Assembly (NCBI RefSeq): GCF_900100965.1
Contig: NZ_FMUJ01000004.1
Coordinates: 496,001-560,000, forward strand
Source of the DNA: Variovorax sp. EL159
Lineage (GTDB): Bacteria; Pseudomonadota; Gammaproteobacteria; Burkholderiales; Burkholderiaceae_C
DNA length: 64,000 nt
Direction of reading: 5' to 3'
The position numbers and the translations under genes are program-made. Position 1 is the stretch's first letter, and each line of letters begins with the position of its first letter. Shown here piece after piece: positions 25,868 to 34,050 of this stretch. Under the pieces are notes generated by a model, which was not told where the DNA came from, searched no databases, and was given only the letters and a program-made list of their open reading frames with translations.

Positions 25868-26896
25868 CTACCGCTTTGAGTTCCCCGATCGCCTGCCCTT
25901 TTGCTCGACGCGCTTTGCGCGGATCGCGTCGTAAATAAGTCGGCTCGGATCCTCGGAGACTTGCGTGAACTTCGGCGGGAGGCGAGCGGCTAGGTCACGT
26001 GCGATAGATCGGTCCGAACCTGTCATCCGCTCCGCCTCCGCGAGCGCCCAGTCTTTGAGCGCTCGTGTGTGTCTGTGCCTTTCCAAGCCCCCCTTCCGTC
26101 CCCAATCTTCAGGGCCCTCCTCAGTAGCGTCGTCTTCACTGGAAGACTGAAGCGCCAAGAAGAGGGCTTGCCCGGCGGCCGCGGTGAGTTGAACCGCTTC
26201 TCTCGCGCTAACTCCCTGGACTAGAGCGTAGTCTTGCCAAGTGAATGCGGCGGCCGCGAGAACGATGGTTCGATCGACGTCAATAGGTGACAGCTCGGGA
26301 TCTGCCTCCGAATCCCGGTAACGTGGGTCAATGCTAACGGGGCATTGCAGCGTGTCATATCGAAACCTTAGCCAATCTAAAAGCCATGTCGCGCTCCCAC
26401 GATTTATGGTGCCAGCAGGCTCAGTGAATCCGCGAAAGTAGGCTTCGTCTGCGTAACCGATTCGATCACTCCCAATCGCCGCCAGCCACTCCCTCACCCG
26501 CGACGCATACTCAACGTCAGTGGACTCTGTTGCGGCCCAGAACACGTGATGGGCAACACAGAACATTCGAGACTTAACGATTTCAACGCGCGCGGCTCTC
26601 AAAGTCGCAGAGAATGCTTGAAGCGTCTCGCTGCCCGCCATTCCTTCTAGCGCAGTTTGCGCAAATGCAATCGACTCCCAGTGTTCTTCAAGACCTGCCG
26701 CCGGGAGCGCAAACAGCTTCGCTGGAGGCTCGGCGAGTTCTTCGAAGCTGCGAATCTCAAAGCAGTAGTTGTCACCCGTCGCGTATATCGGGAGGGACTC
26801 AATCACCGATCCCACGTTCGACCAGTAGTCAGAATGACTGCTTCCCCTGAGCAGATCCCTCAGGTGATTGGCAAGGTCTTCTACTTTGGAAAACAT
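25868..26896 (-). CDS. Transposon cargo protein of unknown function
   Basis: A 342-residue protein I do not recognise. It looks soluble, with no signal peptide or membrane helix, and is rich in Ala, Glu and Arg. The middle part is helical (FAQTALEGMAGSETLQAFSATLRAARVEIV). The C-terminal 80 residues are strongly charged and possibly DNA-binding (WGRKGGLERHRHTRALKDWALAEAERM, then ARLPPKFTQVSEDPSRLIYDAIRAKR). This tail resembles the basic C-termini of accessory proteins on mobile elements. The start is uncertain: ATG 26896 begins the compact domain but has no clear ribosome site, while a frame from 27022 adds 42 Arg-rich residues. It is the last gene before the left end. Confidence 0.7.
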   Translation of the reverse strand: MFSKVEDLANHLRDLLRGSSHSDYWSNVGSVIESLPIYATGDNYCFEIRSFEELAEPPAKLFALPAAGLEEHWESIAFAQTALEGMAGSETLQAFSATLRAARVEIVKSRMFCVAHHVFWAATESTDVEYASRVREWLAAIGSDRIGYADEAYFRGFTEPAGTINRGSATWLLDWLRFRYDTLQCPVSIDPRYRDSEADPELSPIDVDRTIVLAAAAFTWQDYALVQGVSAREAVQLTAAAGQALFLALQSSSEDDATEEGPEDWGRKGGLERHRHTRALKDWALAEAERMTGSDRSIARDLAARLPPKFTQVSEDPSRLIYDAIRAKRVEQKGRRSGNSKR

Positions 26897-27381
26897 CGTT
26901 GAATCCGAGCTGCGTGGACGATGCCGTCTACTTCTGATCGGTAGATTCTGACCGAACTCAGAAGCGAATGGCTCTTTTCGCCCCAGACCTCGCACTTGGC
27001 GTCCTCCGCTGACCGACCGCAATCGCTGGATTGTGTTGAAAAACTCGGTCGTAGCGTTCGCGGATGCCCCGCGGCAAGAATCGACCTCTCAGATCGCCCC
27101 AGGATCGACGATCGCAACCCTCGGAATGGTTTGACCACCCCCACGAACGGGCCAAAGGGAGCACTACCCGAGTTTTTCAACAGAATCGCTGCGTAGCCGC
27201 CCTTCAGGATTGCCCGATCCAGACTGGCTGCTGACCTTGAGATCTCATAGCTGAGTGACTGCCGCGCGCGAAACCTGCCACTCAGTGGGTCGCCACACGC
27301 CTGTAGACACTATTCAGAGCCATGCATCATCCTCGCAACACGCCATCGCAAACGTCGACGGTGAGTTTCGAAGGGTCTTGT
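26897..27381. other. 485-bp intergenic region containing a MITE-like element
   Basis: The region separates the cargo gene of unknown function from the TrlF gene. Apart from the inverted-repeat element at 27034-27182 I find no gene: the short open frames have no ribosome sites and no familiar sequence. It probably carries the promoter of the 25868-26896 gene. Confidence 0.5.
27034..27182. mobile_element. MITE-like element or insertion-sequence remnant
   Basis: A perfect 15-bp terminal inverted repeat, TGTTGAAAAACTCGG at 27034-27048 and its complement at 27168-27182, bounds a 149-bp segment with no coding capacity. The match continues outward for five more bases with one mismatch (GATT-x), giving a 20-bp imperfect repeat. 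TGTTGAAAAACTC-type termini are widespread at ends of insertion sequences. It could be a non-autonomous copy mobilised in trans or the fused ends of a deleted element. No transposase of its own is present in the window. Confidence 0.6.
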
Positions 27382-30300
27382 TCAAACGTACTTGCGGCGC
27401 CGGTTCTCGAACGCCGGCTTCGTGCCTTCCAGGATATTCACCACCGATTGGTTCAGGTTCAGCTCTTCGATGGCGCCAGCCTCATAGGAAATCTTGTTTG
27501 AGCCGTCGCGCTCCATGCTGCAGACAATGACCTGCTCGGCGTCACAGGCCACGGCGAGGTTGGCGTTGTGGGTGACCACTACAACTTGACGGTGTTGCTT
27601 GGCCCGCGTGATGACGCCGACCAGTAGGTTGTAGACGGTCTCGTTGTCCAGGTTTTCTTCAGGCTGGTCGAGGATGATGGGGATGCGGTCCAGGTCAACC
27701 AGCAGATAGAAGATGAGCAGCAACGCGCCTCGCTGACCGGGCGAGAGCCGCTCCAGTTCGACGCTTCCAAGCATCAAGCCATAACTCAGACCAGCGTACT
27801 CAAGCCCAAAGAGGAAGTCGTATAGCTGTGCTGCTGTCCTATCGGACTTGAGAATCGTTGCCGTGGCGACGGCACGGCGTTGACCGCCACGAACAGTGAA
27901 GGTCAATGCATCGTCTACGTCGGCGAGAAACGCCGTCAGGCCCGCATCGGTAGTGAGGTCATGCGCCGCAAGCAACTTGCTGGCGAGAGCCTTGGACTCC
28001 TCAAATCCTACGAACGACCCTGCGCTCTGCTTGATGAAGTCGAAGAGTCGCGCGACGAAGGCATCGAACGACAAGCGCACCGAGAACTGGACGCCCAGTG
28101 CTTCACGAATCTGCGGCTCGTCGTCTACCAGCGCCTGCACGGGGGCGAAGAGGCTCTTGAGCACGTCACCGCGCTTGCGCAATGTCCCCAGTATGGCCAG
28201 CGAAAGCTGAACTCGCTGTTTGCGCAGCTGAACCAGTTCGGCGCGCAGAGCCGGGATGTTCTTCAGCCTATGCCATTTGCCACGGAAGGACTCTTCTTTG
28301 TCAGCAGCACCAGTCGCTGCCGCCCACTCCTCCTCCCAGACCCGCAGAGCAAACAGAGCCTCCTGGTGCGCTTTCATCGGACCGTCGAGCTTGGACTGCT
28401 CTGTGGCTAACTCCGCCTTAAATTTGGCCAACTGTGTCGGGTGCGTCCCTTCAACATCCGGTTGAAGCAATGCTTCCTGTTCGGACAGCTTGGCTTTTGA
28501 CGCTGTCTGCAGTTCACTCAAGGACACCGTATTGACGGTAAGCTGAATGACGTCTTCCAGCTTCAGGCCGAGTACTGTGAGGCGCTTCGACAGGTCTGCT
28601 TTGCTGTCCTCGAGTACCTTCTGAAGGGCGGCGACACGCTGAAGCACGTCGTCTATGGCGCGAATGCGCGTCCGCTGCAGGTCGGCTTCAGTCTGGGCCG
28701 CCGTCTGCTGCGTCTCGACTGCCGCGATGCGAGCGTTCAAGTCCGCGATGGCAGCCGCCGCAACTTTCGCGGGCTCGTCATCGGCCTGCGGTGCCGGCGG
28801 AACCGCGGGCCTCTTGTCGCGCAAGGCATGGAGACCGATGAGCGAAAGACGAACCGATTCCCGCGCACGGTCCTGCGCAGGCTGGTCCACATGCTCGATG
28901 AGCTGGATGATGCGAGCGTTTTTCGCTTTCAGGTCGGCTCGAATGGCCAATGCCTCTCGCTCGATAACGTCAGTGCGAAGCGCTATCAGTTCATCCAACG
29001 AGTCAGCCCCATCTCGTTCACTGACGGGGATGTGGGAAAAGATGACGGCGCGGAGCTCCCCCTGCAGCAAGCGGTCGTCGCCTTTGACGTGGTCGTTGCA
29101 CAGCTCTTCGAAGTACCGCTGCGGCAGATACTTGACTCGCGGCACAGAACTGCTGGATCGACTGTCAGACAGGGCGCGCCACTCTGGATCCTTGGAGTCC
29201 TTAATCCATTCGAGTTGTGCCTCGAACGAGCTAGCCTTATTGTCCTTCGCCAACCGAAATCGCTGGTCGGAGAGGAAAGAGAAGTACCTTTCGTTCGGCG
29301 TGTCACCGAGTACCCCTATGACGTCAGCAAGGGCGCTTTTGCCGCTGCCCTTTCTGCCAATTAGCGCTACAAGGTCTTGATTCAGGGGAAGCGTGGTGTT
29401 GTCGAACCACGCGCCGGGCTCGGGGGCGCCAGCACGCTTGCGCACTTGGACGTTCTTGATGAAGAGCTGGGGGTTCTTCTGGACGAAGTCGACTTTGGGC
29501 GGCAACGCTCCGACGTGCGACCGGTTTGCCGGTTCCCGGCAAGCCTGCAGAAGCCCCGCGAACGTCGGAAGCGCCTTAATCCACGTGGGATTGCCTCCAT
29601 GGAATTTTCCGTAGTCCGCGACGCGATGCGCATCACTGCCGCGAACGGCAAGCTTTGGGTGCTTGATAGCCGCTTGGAAATCGTTGAAGAAGCTGTCGTT
29701 GTCCGCAGTCTTGACCCCATTGAAGGCGCTCCGGGTTGCCTGGTTGGCGACCTCGAAGACTGCCTCCATCGCGAGCACCTCGCGCGGGAAAGAGTAGTGT
29801 TCCCGGAAGCGGATTTTGTTCACTCCGTCACTGGTGTCGAATGGCACGAACAGAATTGCATCACGCTCGCCAAAAGTACGCAAAGCCTCCCCAACCGATT
29901 CGGCAGTCACCTCTGCGCACTTTGAACCAGCCTGAAGCGCCGCCGCTTCATCGCTGTTGAGGATCGCGCGAGAAATCCCAAGCGTAGACAAGCGCTCGTC
30001 ACTCAAGTTCTGGCGCGCCCATTCCACAAGGTAGCTGTCGGTCAACGGCTTCCCGCCCATGCTTAGCTTCAACTGGGTCTTGAAGGCGTTCAGCTTGTCG
30101 TCCGGCAACTCGGGGTTGAGCAGCACATGCATATTGAGCCGGAAGCTCCCTGGAGAAACCATCCTCAGCTCAATGCCTGGGAATAGGGTCGCCTTGCACT
30201 TCGTCGCTCCCGGCCGGCCGAGGTATTCACGCAGGGCGAGGACGCCGTCGAAGGTCCAGTAGTCCATGACCGCAACGGCGGCGCAGCCACTGTCATTGAT

Positions 30301-30438
30301 GCCGGCAACGACTTGCTTCAGCAAATCGTCTCGGTCGGCAGCTGTGGCGGCATCGCGCAAGCGTTTGCCGCTCCATTGGTACGAGGCAGGCGTGTGGATG
30401 TGCAGATCCCACTTGCCCCAGGTTGCGCCCTGGTTCAC
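27382..30438 (-). CDS. TrlF-family protein: PHP domain plus SMC-like ATPase
   Basis: A 1018-residue protein. An N-terminal PHP phosphoesterase domain opens with WDLHIHTPAS (His-x-His metal site), followed by AVMDYW and GIELRM. An ABC/SMC-type ATPase follows with Walker A LIGRKGSGKSALADV, a long coiled-coil middle (about residues 520-800), the signature LSPGQRGALLLIFYLL and Walker B IPIILDQPEENLDN. Such ATPases with an attached nuclease-like domain are typical of defence islands. The start GTG at 30438 is chosen because GGGGGAG (30447-30453) lies 8 bp upstream and the PHP domain begins at once; the frame is open to 30687. It is transposon cargo, downstream of tnsD. An anti-phage or anti-plasmid role is inference. 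Confidence 0.85.
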   Translation of the reverse strand: MNQGATWGKWDLHIHTPASYQWSGKRLRDAATAADRDDLLKQVVAGINDSGCAAVAVMDYWTFDGVLALREYLGRPGATKCKATLFPGIELRMVSPGSFRLNMHVLLNPELPDDKLNAFKTQLKLSMGGKPLTDSYLVEWARQNLSDERLSTLGISRAILNSDEAAALQAGSKCAEVTAESVGEALRTFGERDAILFVPFDTSDGVNKIRFREHYSFPREVLAMEAVFEVANQATRSAFNGVKTADNDSFFNDFQAAIKHPKLAVRGSDAHRVADYGKFHGGNPTWIKALPTFAGLLQACREPANRSHVGALPPKVDFVQKNPQLFIKNVQVRKRAGAPEPGAWFDNTTLPLNQDLVALIGRKGSGKSALADVIGVLGDTPNERYFSFLSDQRFRLAKDNKASSFEAQLEWIKDSKDPEWRALSDSRSSSSVPRVKYLPQRYFEELCNDHVKGDDRLLQGELRAVIFSHIPVSERDGADSLDELIALRTDVIEREALAIRADLKAKNARIIQLIEHVDQPAQDRARESVRLSLIGLHALRDKRPAVPPAPQADDEPAKVAAAAIADLNARIAAVETQQTAAQTEADLQRTRIRAIDDVLQRVAALQKVLEDSKADLSKRLTVLGLKLEDVIQLTVNTVSLSELQTASKAKLSEQEALLQPDVEGTHPTQLAKFKAELATEQSKLDGPMKAHQEALFALRVWEEEWAAATGAADKEESFRGKWHRLKNIPALRAELVQLRKQRVQLSLAILGTLRKRGDVLKSLFAPVQALVDDEPQIREALGVQFSVRLSFDAFVARLFDFIKQSAGSFVGFEESKALASKLLAAHDLTTDAGLTAFLADVDDALTFTVRGGQRRAVATATILKSDRTAAQLYDFLFGLEYAGLSYGLMLGSVELERLSPGQRGALLLIFYLLVDLDRIPIILDQPEENLDNETVYNLLVGVITRAKQHRQVVVVTHNANLAVACDAEQVIVCSMERDGSNKISYEAGAIEELNLNQSVVNILEGTKPAFENRRRKYV

Positions 30439-30758
30439 GTCGTCTTCTCCCCCGGAAGTGATTAAACCAGCCAGGTGGACGAGCATTCTCGGCTTCGTCT
30501 TCCAGGCATCCCCGCGCCTTTCGAGTCGCGATGTTTCAAAGTGTAGCGGCTGCAAGAAGGGATCAGCCCCGTTTGCTGCATCGGCTGCCAGCTTAGCCAC
30601 CATGCGAGCTACAGAGGCATCAGCGACCGCAACCTGGCCCAGACCGATCGCTCGCCCTATACGTCGCATCGGCGGCAACCGCTGCATACCTGCCTATCAG
30701 TCGGCCTCCAGGAGGTTTGATCGCCGTGAACGTCAAGAGCCGCTGGTGCCGTTGAAGT
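30439..30758. other. Gap between tnsD and TrlF genes with an open frame continuous with TrlF
   Basis: 320 bp. On the minus strand the TrlF frame stays open from ATG 30687 to the preferred GTG 30438, which would add 83 residues (including VAKLAADAANGADPFLQPLH). They look protein-like but match nothing I know, and TrlF relatives normally start just before the PHP motif. The stretch may be the tail of a lost upstream gene, a 5' extension of TrlF, or chance. No terminator is visible after tnsD. Confidence 0.4.
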
Positions 30759-32588
30759 TCATCGGCCTTGCTCGACATCTCCGGATCCGCTTGAGGTCGC
30801 ATTGGGCGGCTTTCTTCTGCTGGGGCGAGGAAAAATCTGACGGGGTTCGCCGGCGTTGATCAGTCGATGTGGTTCGGCTTGCTGTTCCAGCCAGTCGCGG
30901 TCATACCTCGTAAGCCACGCATAGGCCGCCCTCGGAATCTTCGGATAGCCATGTGGTGTTACGCGACGCTCTTTGTAAGCTTCTTCGGCGAGCGTGCGGT
31001 AGCGGGGGCCGTTTGGAGTGGCGCGCAGACCTGCTTCAGGAAACTGTTCTTTCAACCACATAAAGTCATACTGTTTTAGCCAATTCCAAATAGAGCGGTC
31101 GATATCAATTGCTGAGGATGAATTCCCTTTTTTCTTTCGCTTCGCTGCAACGGCTAGCTTGCGGTAGGCGGCTCTTTTCGTGGAGACTGCATGTCTCTCA
31201 TTCTTTCGCGCGGTTGGAAAATGCCGAAGGAGCCACTCTCGGTCATATTGGAGCAGGAGCTCATAGACCGAACGGGCATGTAGTGCCAGTTGTTTCCTGC
31301 GCTTGATCCCCCCCTCACGGGCTGTCAATGCTGCTGCACGCATTTCAGGCAGCTTCGCGATACGCTGGTCACGGCGCCCGTTGCGCGGTGTGGAAGGTCG
31401 CTCGGTCTTCTTAGCCTTTTTCTTCGGGCTCTGTTTGCGCGCTTCCTCAAGCGCTGATGCGCACTCGACGGGAAGACGACATTCGAGTGCGTACAGAAGT
31501 GCAGCAGATACGCCCAAGACTGCCGCTGCGTCTCTGCGAGTTCCACCTTCGAAAAGAAGCTGCAATGTACCTGCAGGAAATCCTTCTTCTTCAACACATA
31601 CGGCAGCGGCAACGATCCGTTCTTCGGCTACGTGTAGAGGGGGGGTGAAGAGGCCAAATGACTGAGCACGGTTTGGGATCGCGGCCTTCTCCCAGTCCTG
31701 CGGAGCTCTGCGAAGTGCGAAAGCGATCGATGCCACCCTGAGCGAGTGTGTGACGAAGCTGGGATAGCCCTCGAGACAGGCCGATATCGTGCTGGCACTC
31801 TTGTGACTTCTGAAGAATTCCTGCAGCGATTCAAGGTCTTTGAATCCCCATGCTGACATGAACTGTTCCAGCAGTTCCATCCGCCGGAATACCATGGAGT
31901 CGCGAGGGAACGCAATACTCACGAGGAGTTGTCTGTCTCGCGGGCGGAGTTCGGGGGCTTCGCCTCGATACATCTCTTGGATCAACCTTGCGGTCCAAGT
32001 GTATTCTTCACTCTGCTCGTAGGGGGAAATGTCGAGCAGCGGAAGAGGTGAAAACGTGCAGCGAGCACATCGCGAATGCGCTGGGCATAGCCTTTGTGAA
32101 GGTTGACAAGCAGGGCAGCAAGACCGCAGCCGTACTTCGTGCTTGGTGCAGTGACGAAGCAGAGGAACTTGGTGCAGCACGTGATAGTGACCGAAGCCGA
32201 ATAGAGCGAAATCCTCCTCGAGGCATTCAAGGCATATCCGGTTCAGCTTCGGTCTGATCAGCCCGGAAGTCCCTCTTGGAACATGTGCGTTCGCGGCTCG
32301 CGCATCGCCGTTGATCAAGGCTTGGCGCCAGCGAACTTCGTCCTCTTCCTTCAAGAGCTTTCCCCAAATTCCCGCCTGAGAGTGTTTCGAAAGAAGCTCA
32401 TCTGGAGTAACTGCGCTTTCGAAAATCTTCGCTGAAAAACTTCCTGCGTGCATGGCGTATGCGTTCTCCATCTTTACTGCCACACCGATCGATTCGTCCA
32501 GGTAGTCCGAATCTCGGTAGTGCCCGCAGGACTTGAACGCGATCAAGAGCGAGCGCAGCGTTGCGTCTTCAGGGAAGGATGGAATCAC
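30759..32588 (-). CDS. tnsD: TnsD/TniQ-family target-site selector
   Basis: A 609-residue Tn7-type TnsD protein that should bind the attachment site and recruit TnsC. The TniQ zinc-finger region has Cys119-x2-Cys122, then HQVPLLRHCTKH (Cys147, His150) and CCPAC (Cys157-Cys161). The C-terminal half is basic and holds three TnsD-type DNA-binding repeats with the W-L-x3-D-x2-W-L pattern near residues 440-458 (YDREWLLRHF), 500-516 (YDFMWLKEQF) and 552-568 (YDRDWLEQQ); Tn7 TnsD has the same type (RHDRDWLVHW). The size and repeats argue for TnsD, fixed-site targeting, rather than a short TniQ. The start is GTG 32588, 31 bp after the tnsC stop. Confidence 0.9.
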   Translation of the reverse strand: MIPSFPEDATLRSLLIAFKSCGHYRDSDYLDESIGVAVKMENAYAMHAGSFSAKIFESAVTPDELLSKHSQAGIWGKLLKEEDEVRWRQALINGDARAANAHVPRGTSGLIRPKLNRICLECLEEDFALFGFGHYHVLHQVPLLRHCTKHEVRLRSCCPACQPSQRLCPAHSRCARCTFSPLPLLDISPYEQSEEYTWTARLIQEMYRGEAPELRPRDRQLLVSIAFPRDSMVFRRMELLEQFMSAWGFKDLESLQEFFRSHKSASTISACLEGYPSFVTHSLRVASIAFALRRAPQDWEKAAIPNRAQSFGLFTPPLHVAEERIVAAAVCVEEEGFPAGTLQLLFEGGTRRDAAAVLGVSAALLYALECRLPVECASALEEARKQSPKKKAKKTERPSTPRNGRRDQRIAKLPEMRAAALTAREGGIKRRKQLALHARSVYELLLQYDREWLLRHFPTARKNERHAVSTKRAAYRKLAVAAKRKKKGNSSSAIDIDRSIWNWLKQYDFMWLKEQFPEAGLRATPNGPRYRTLAEEAYKERRVTPHGYPKIPRAAYAWLTRYDRDWLEQQAEPHRLINAGEPRQIFPRPSRRKPPNATSSGSGDVEQGR

Positions 32589-32619
32589 GGCGCCTCAACT
32601 AGCAGCTGGAAGATGACGG

Positions 32620-34050
32620 CTATGGAGCAAGAGGGCGAGATTTTCCTTGCGAACCCGACTTCTGTGCGCTTTTCCCTTTACCTGTTTTCTTGTTGGTCTT
32701 GCTCTCTGAAGCATCTGCTGGGCCGTCGCTCGTCGACTGAGCCTTGGTACTAGTGCTTTTGAACAAAGAGTACAAAGGCGACCCCTTCAGCAACTCGAGC
32801 GGTGGCCACCTCAGCTTCTGTGGAATCAGCGCCCAGCGCTCGCGAAAATATTCAACGGGCTGGTCCTTGAACTTGCCCAACGCCGCGTCGTTGCGTGCGA
32901 CCAATGCAAGAATCAGGGGGCGAACACCTCGCATGACAGCGCCGCTGGCGGCTAGAAGGAGTACCTCCTTGTCGACGTAGTCTTTCCCCATCGCTATCGC
33001 CTTCATCAAAGCCTCCTTCCGAAGTCGAGCCAAATATGAGGGCGAACCTCCAGTCAAGATCCAAAGCAGAACGTGCAGGTGCTTGATCGGCTTGTCCTTG
33101 TTGGAATCAAAGACTGTGAAGCCCCACACATAAGTGACTAGATCCTTCCAACGCTCCGTTGCCCATGTGAGCTCGGGGTAGTACTCCCAAAGGCCTGCGG
33201 AAGTCAGGCGGCTCATGTTTTGACTGTTCGCTTCGAGCCCGGAGAACGCAAGCGGGTTGCCTACCAGGGCAACCGGAACGCCACTGTTCAGCAGACGCAA
33301 GAAGAAGCGCTGGAAAGCTTCACCAAGCACCGGGGTGTCCAGATTTCCCTCTTGTGCTTCTTCCACAAAAAGAAAGCTGCAGCGATGAAGCAGAAGCCAG
33401 TGAATAATCCAAACGAACTTGCTCTCAAGTTTTGTCACCTTTCCGAGTTGCGCCAAGTAGTTCTTCCCGAGGGCCTGGTCCATTGCGTGTGCAATCGACT
33501 CCAGCAATCCTCCGCGAGATGGATCAGGGGGCATCTCGGCCACCAACCAAACCAATTGCTTCAGTTCCAGGTAGCCCAGACTTTCATCGCCGTCTCGATG
33601 TATTACTTGAGGGAAGTGGGATAAGAATCTGGATAGGAACGATGACTTCCCGCCGCCAGTGGGACCTCGAATGATTGCGCCTTGAGCAGCGACCTTTGCG
33701 AATGGGATGTCATCCATCGTCTCGTGTGTTGCTGGATCCGCCGCGTACACCATGATCTTGTTGGCCTCGATGCGCGGGTCGCGATTTCGGATGCTCGAAA
33801 GCATGGCCATCTGCATCCGTGGCGCGGCCTCTGTTTCCTCGAGCTTCGGGACGAAAAAGCTTTCGATCTGAGTCACAGCTTCCAATCTCTGCCAGTCCTC
33901 AACTTCGGTCCCCACCGGAGTCTTCGGCCTATGCATCAGCAAGCGGCCCCACTCGCGTTCCGTGCGCATGCGAGGAAGGCCGAGCAAGAGTGGGTTATCG
34001 CCTGAGGCGCTGAACAAATCCTCCGCGCGTGATTTCGCTACTGCAGCCAT
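32620..34050 (-). CDS. tnsC: TnsC-like AAA+ ATPase, transposition regulator
   Basis: A 476-residue ATPase that bridges the target selector and the TnsAB transposase. Walker A is GAIIRGPTGGGKSSFLSRFL near residue 125. Walker B is CSFLFVEEAQEG, and the sensor-I region LVGNPLAFSGLE follows. Then comes a helical lid ending in a Lys/Ser-rich tail (KTNKKTGKGKSAQKS) that probably contacts TnsA/TnsB. Tn7 TnsC is 555 residues, so this is somewhat shorter. Its start overlaps the tnsB end by 13 bp. Confidence 0.9.
   Translation of the reverse strand: MAAVAKSRAEDLFSASGDNPLLLGLPRMRTEREWGRLLMHRPKTPVGTEVEDWQRLEAVTQIESFFVPKLEETEAAPRMQMAMLSSIRNRDPRIEANKIMVYAADPATHETMDDIPFAKVAAQGAIIRGPTGGGKSSFLSRFLSHFPQVIHRDGDESLGYLELKQLVWLVAEMPPDPSRGGLLESIAHAMDQALGKNYLAQLGKVTKLESKFVWIIHWLLLHRCSFLFVEEAQEGNLDTPVLGEAFQRFFLRLLNSGVPVALVGNPLAFSGLEANSQNMSRLTSAGLWEYYPELTWATERWKDLVTYVWGFTVFDSNKDKPIKHLHVLLWILTGGSPSYLARLRKEALMKAIAMGKDYVDKEVLLLAASGAVMRGVRPLILALVARNDAALGKFKDQPVEYFRERWALIPQKLRWPPLELLKGSPLYSLFKSTSTKAQSTSDGPADASESKTNKKTGKGKSAQKSGSQGKSRPLAP

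Noticed and set aside
27880..28410. A 176-codon plus-strand frame inside the TrlF gene
   Set aside because: Antisense shadow of a well-supported coding region with conserved ATPase motifs.
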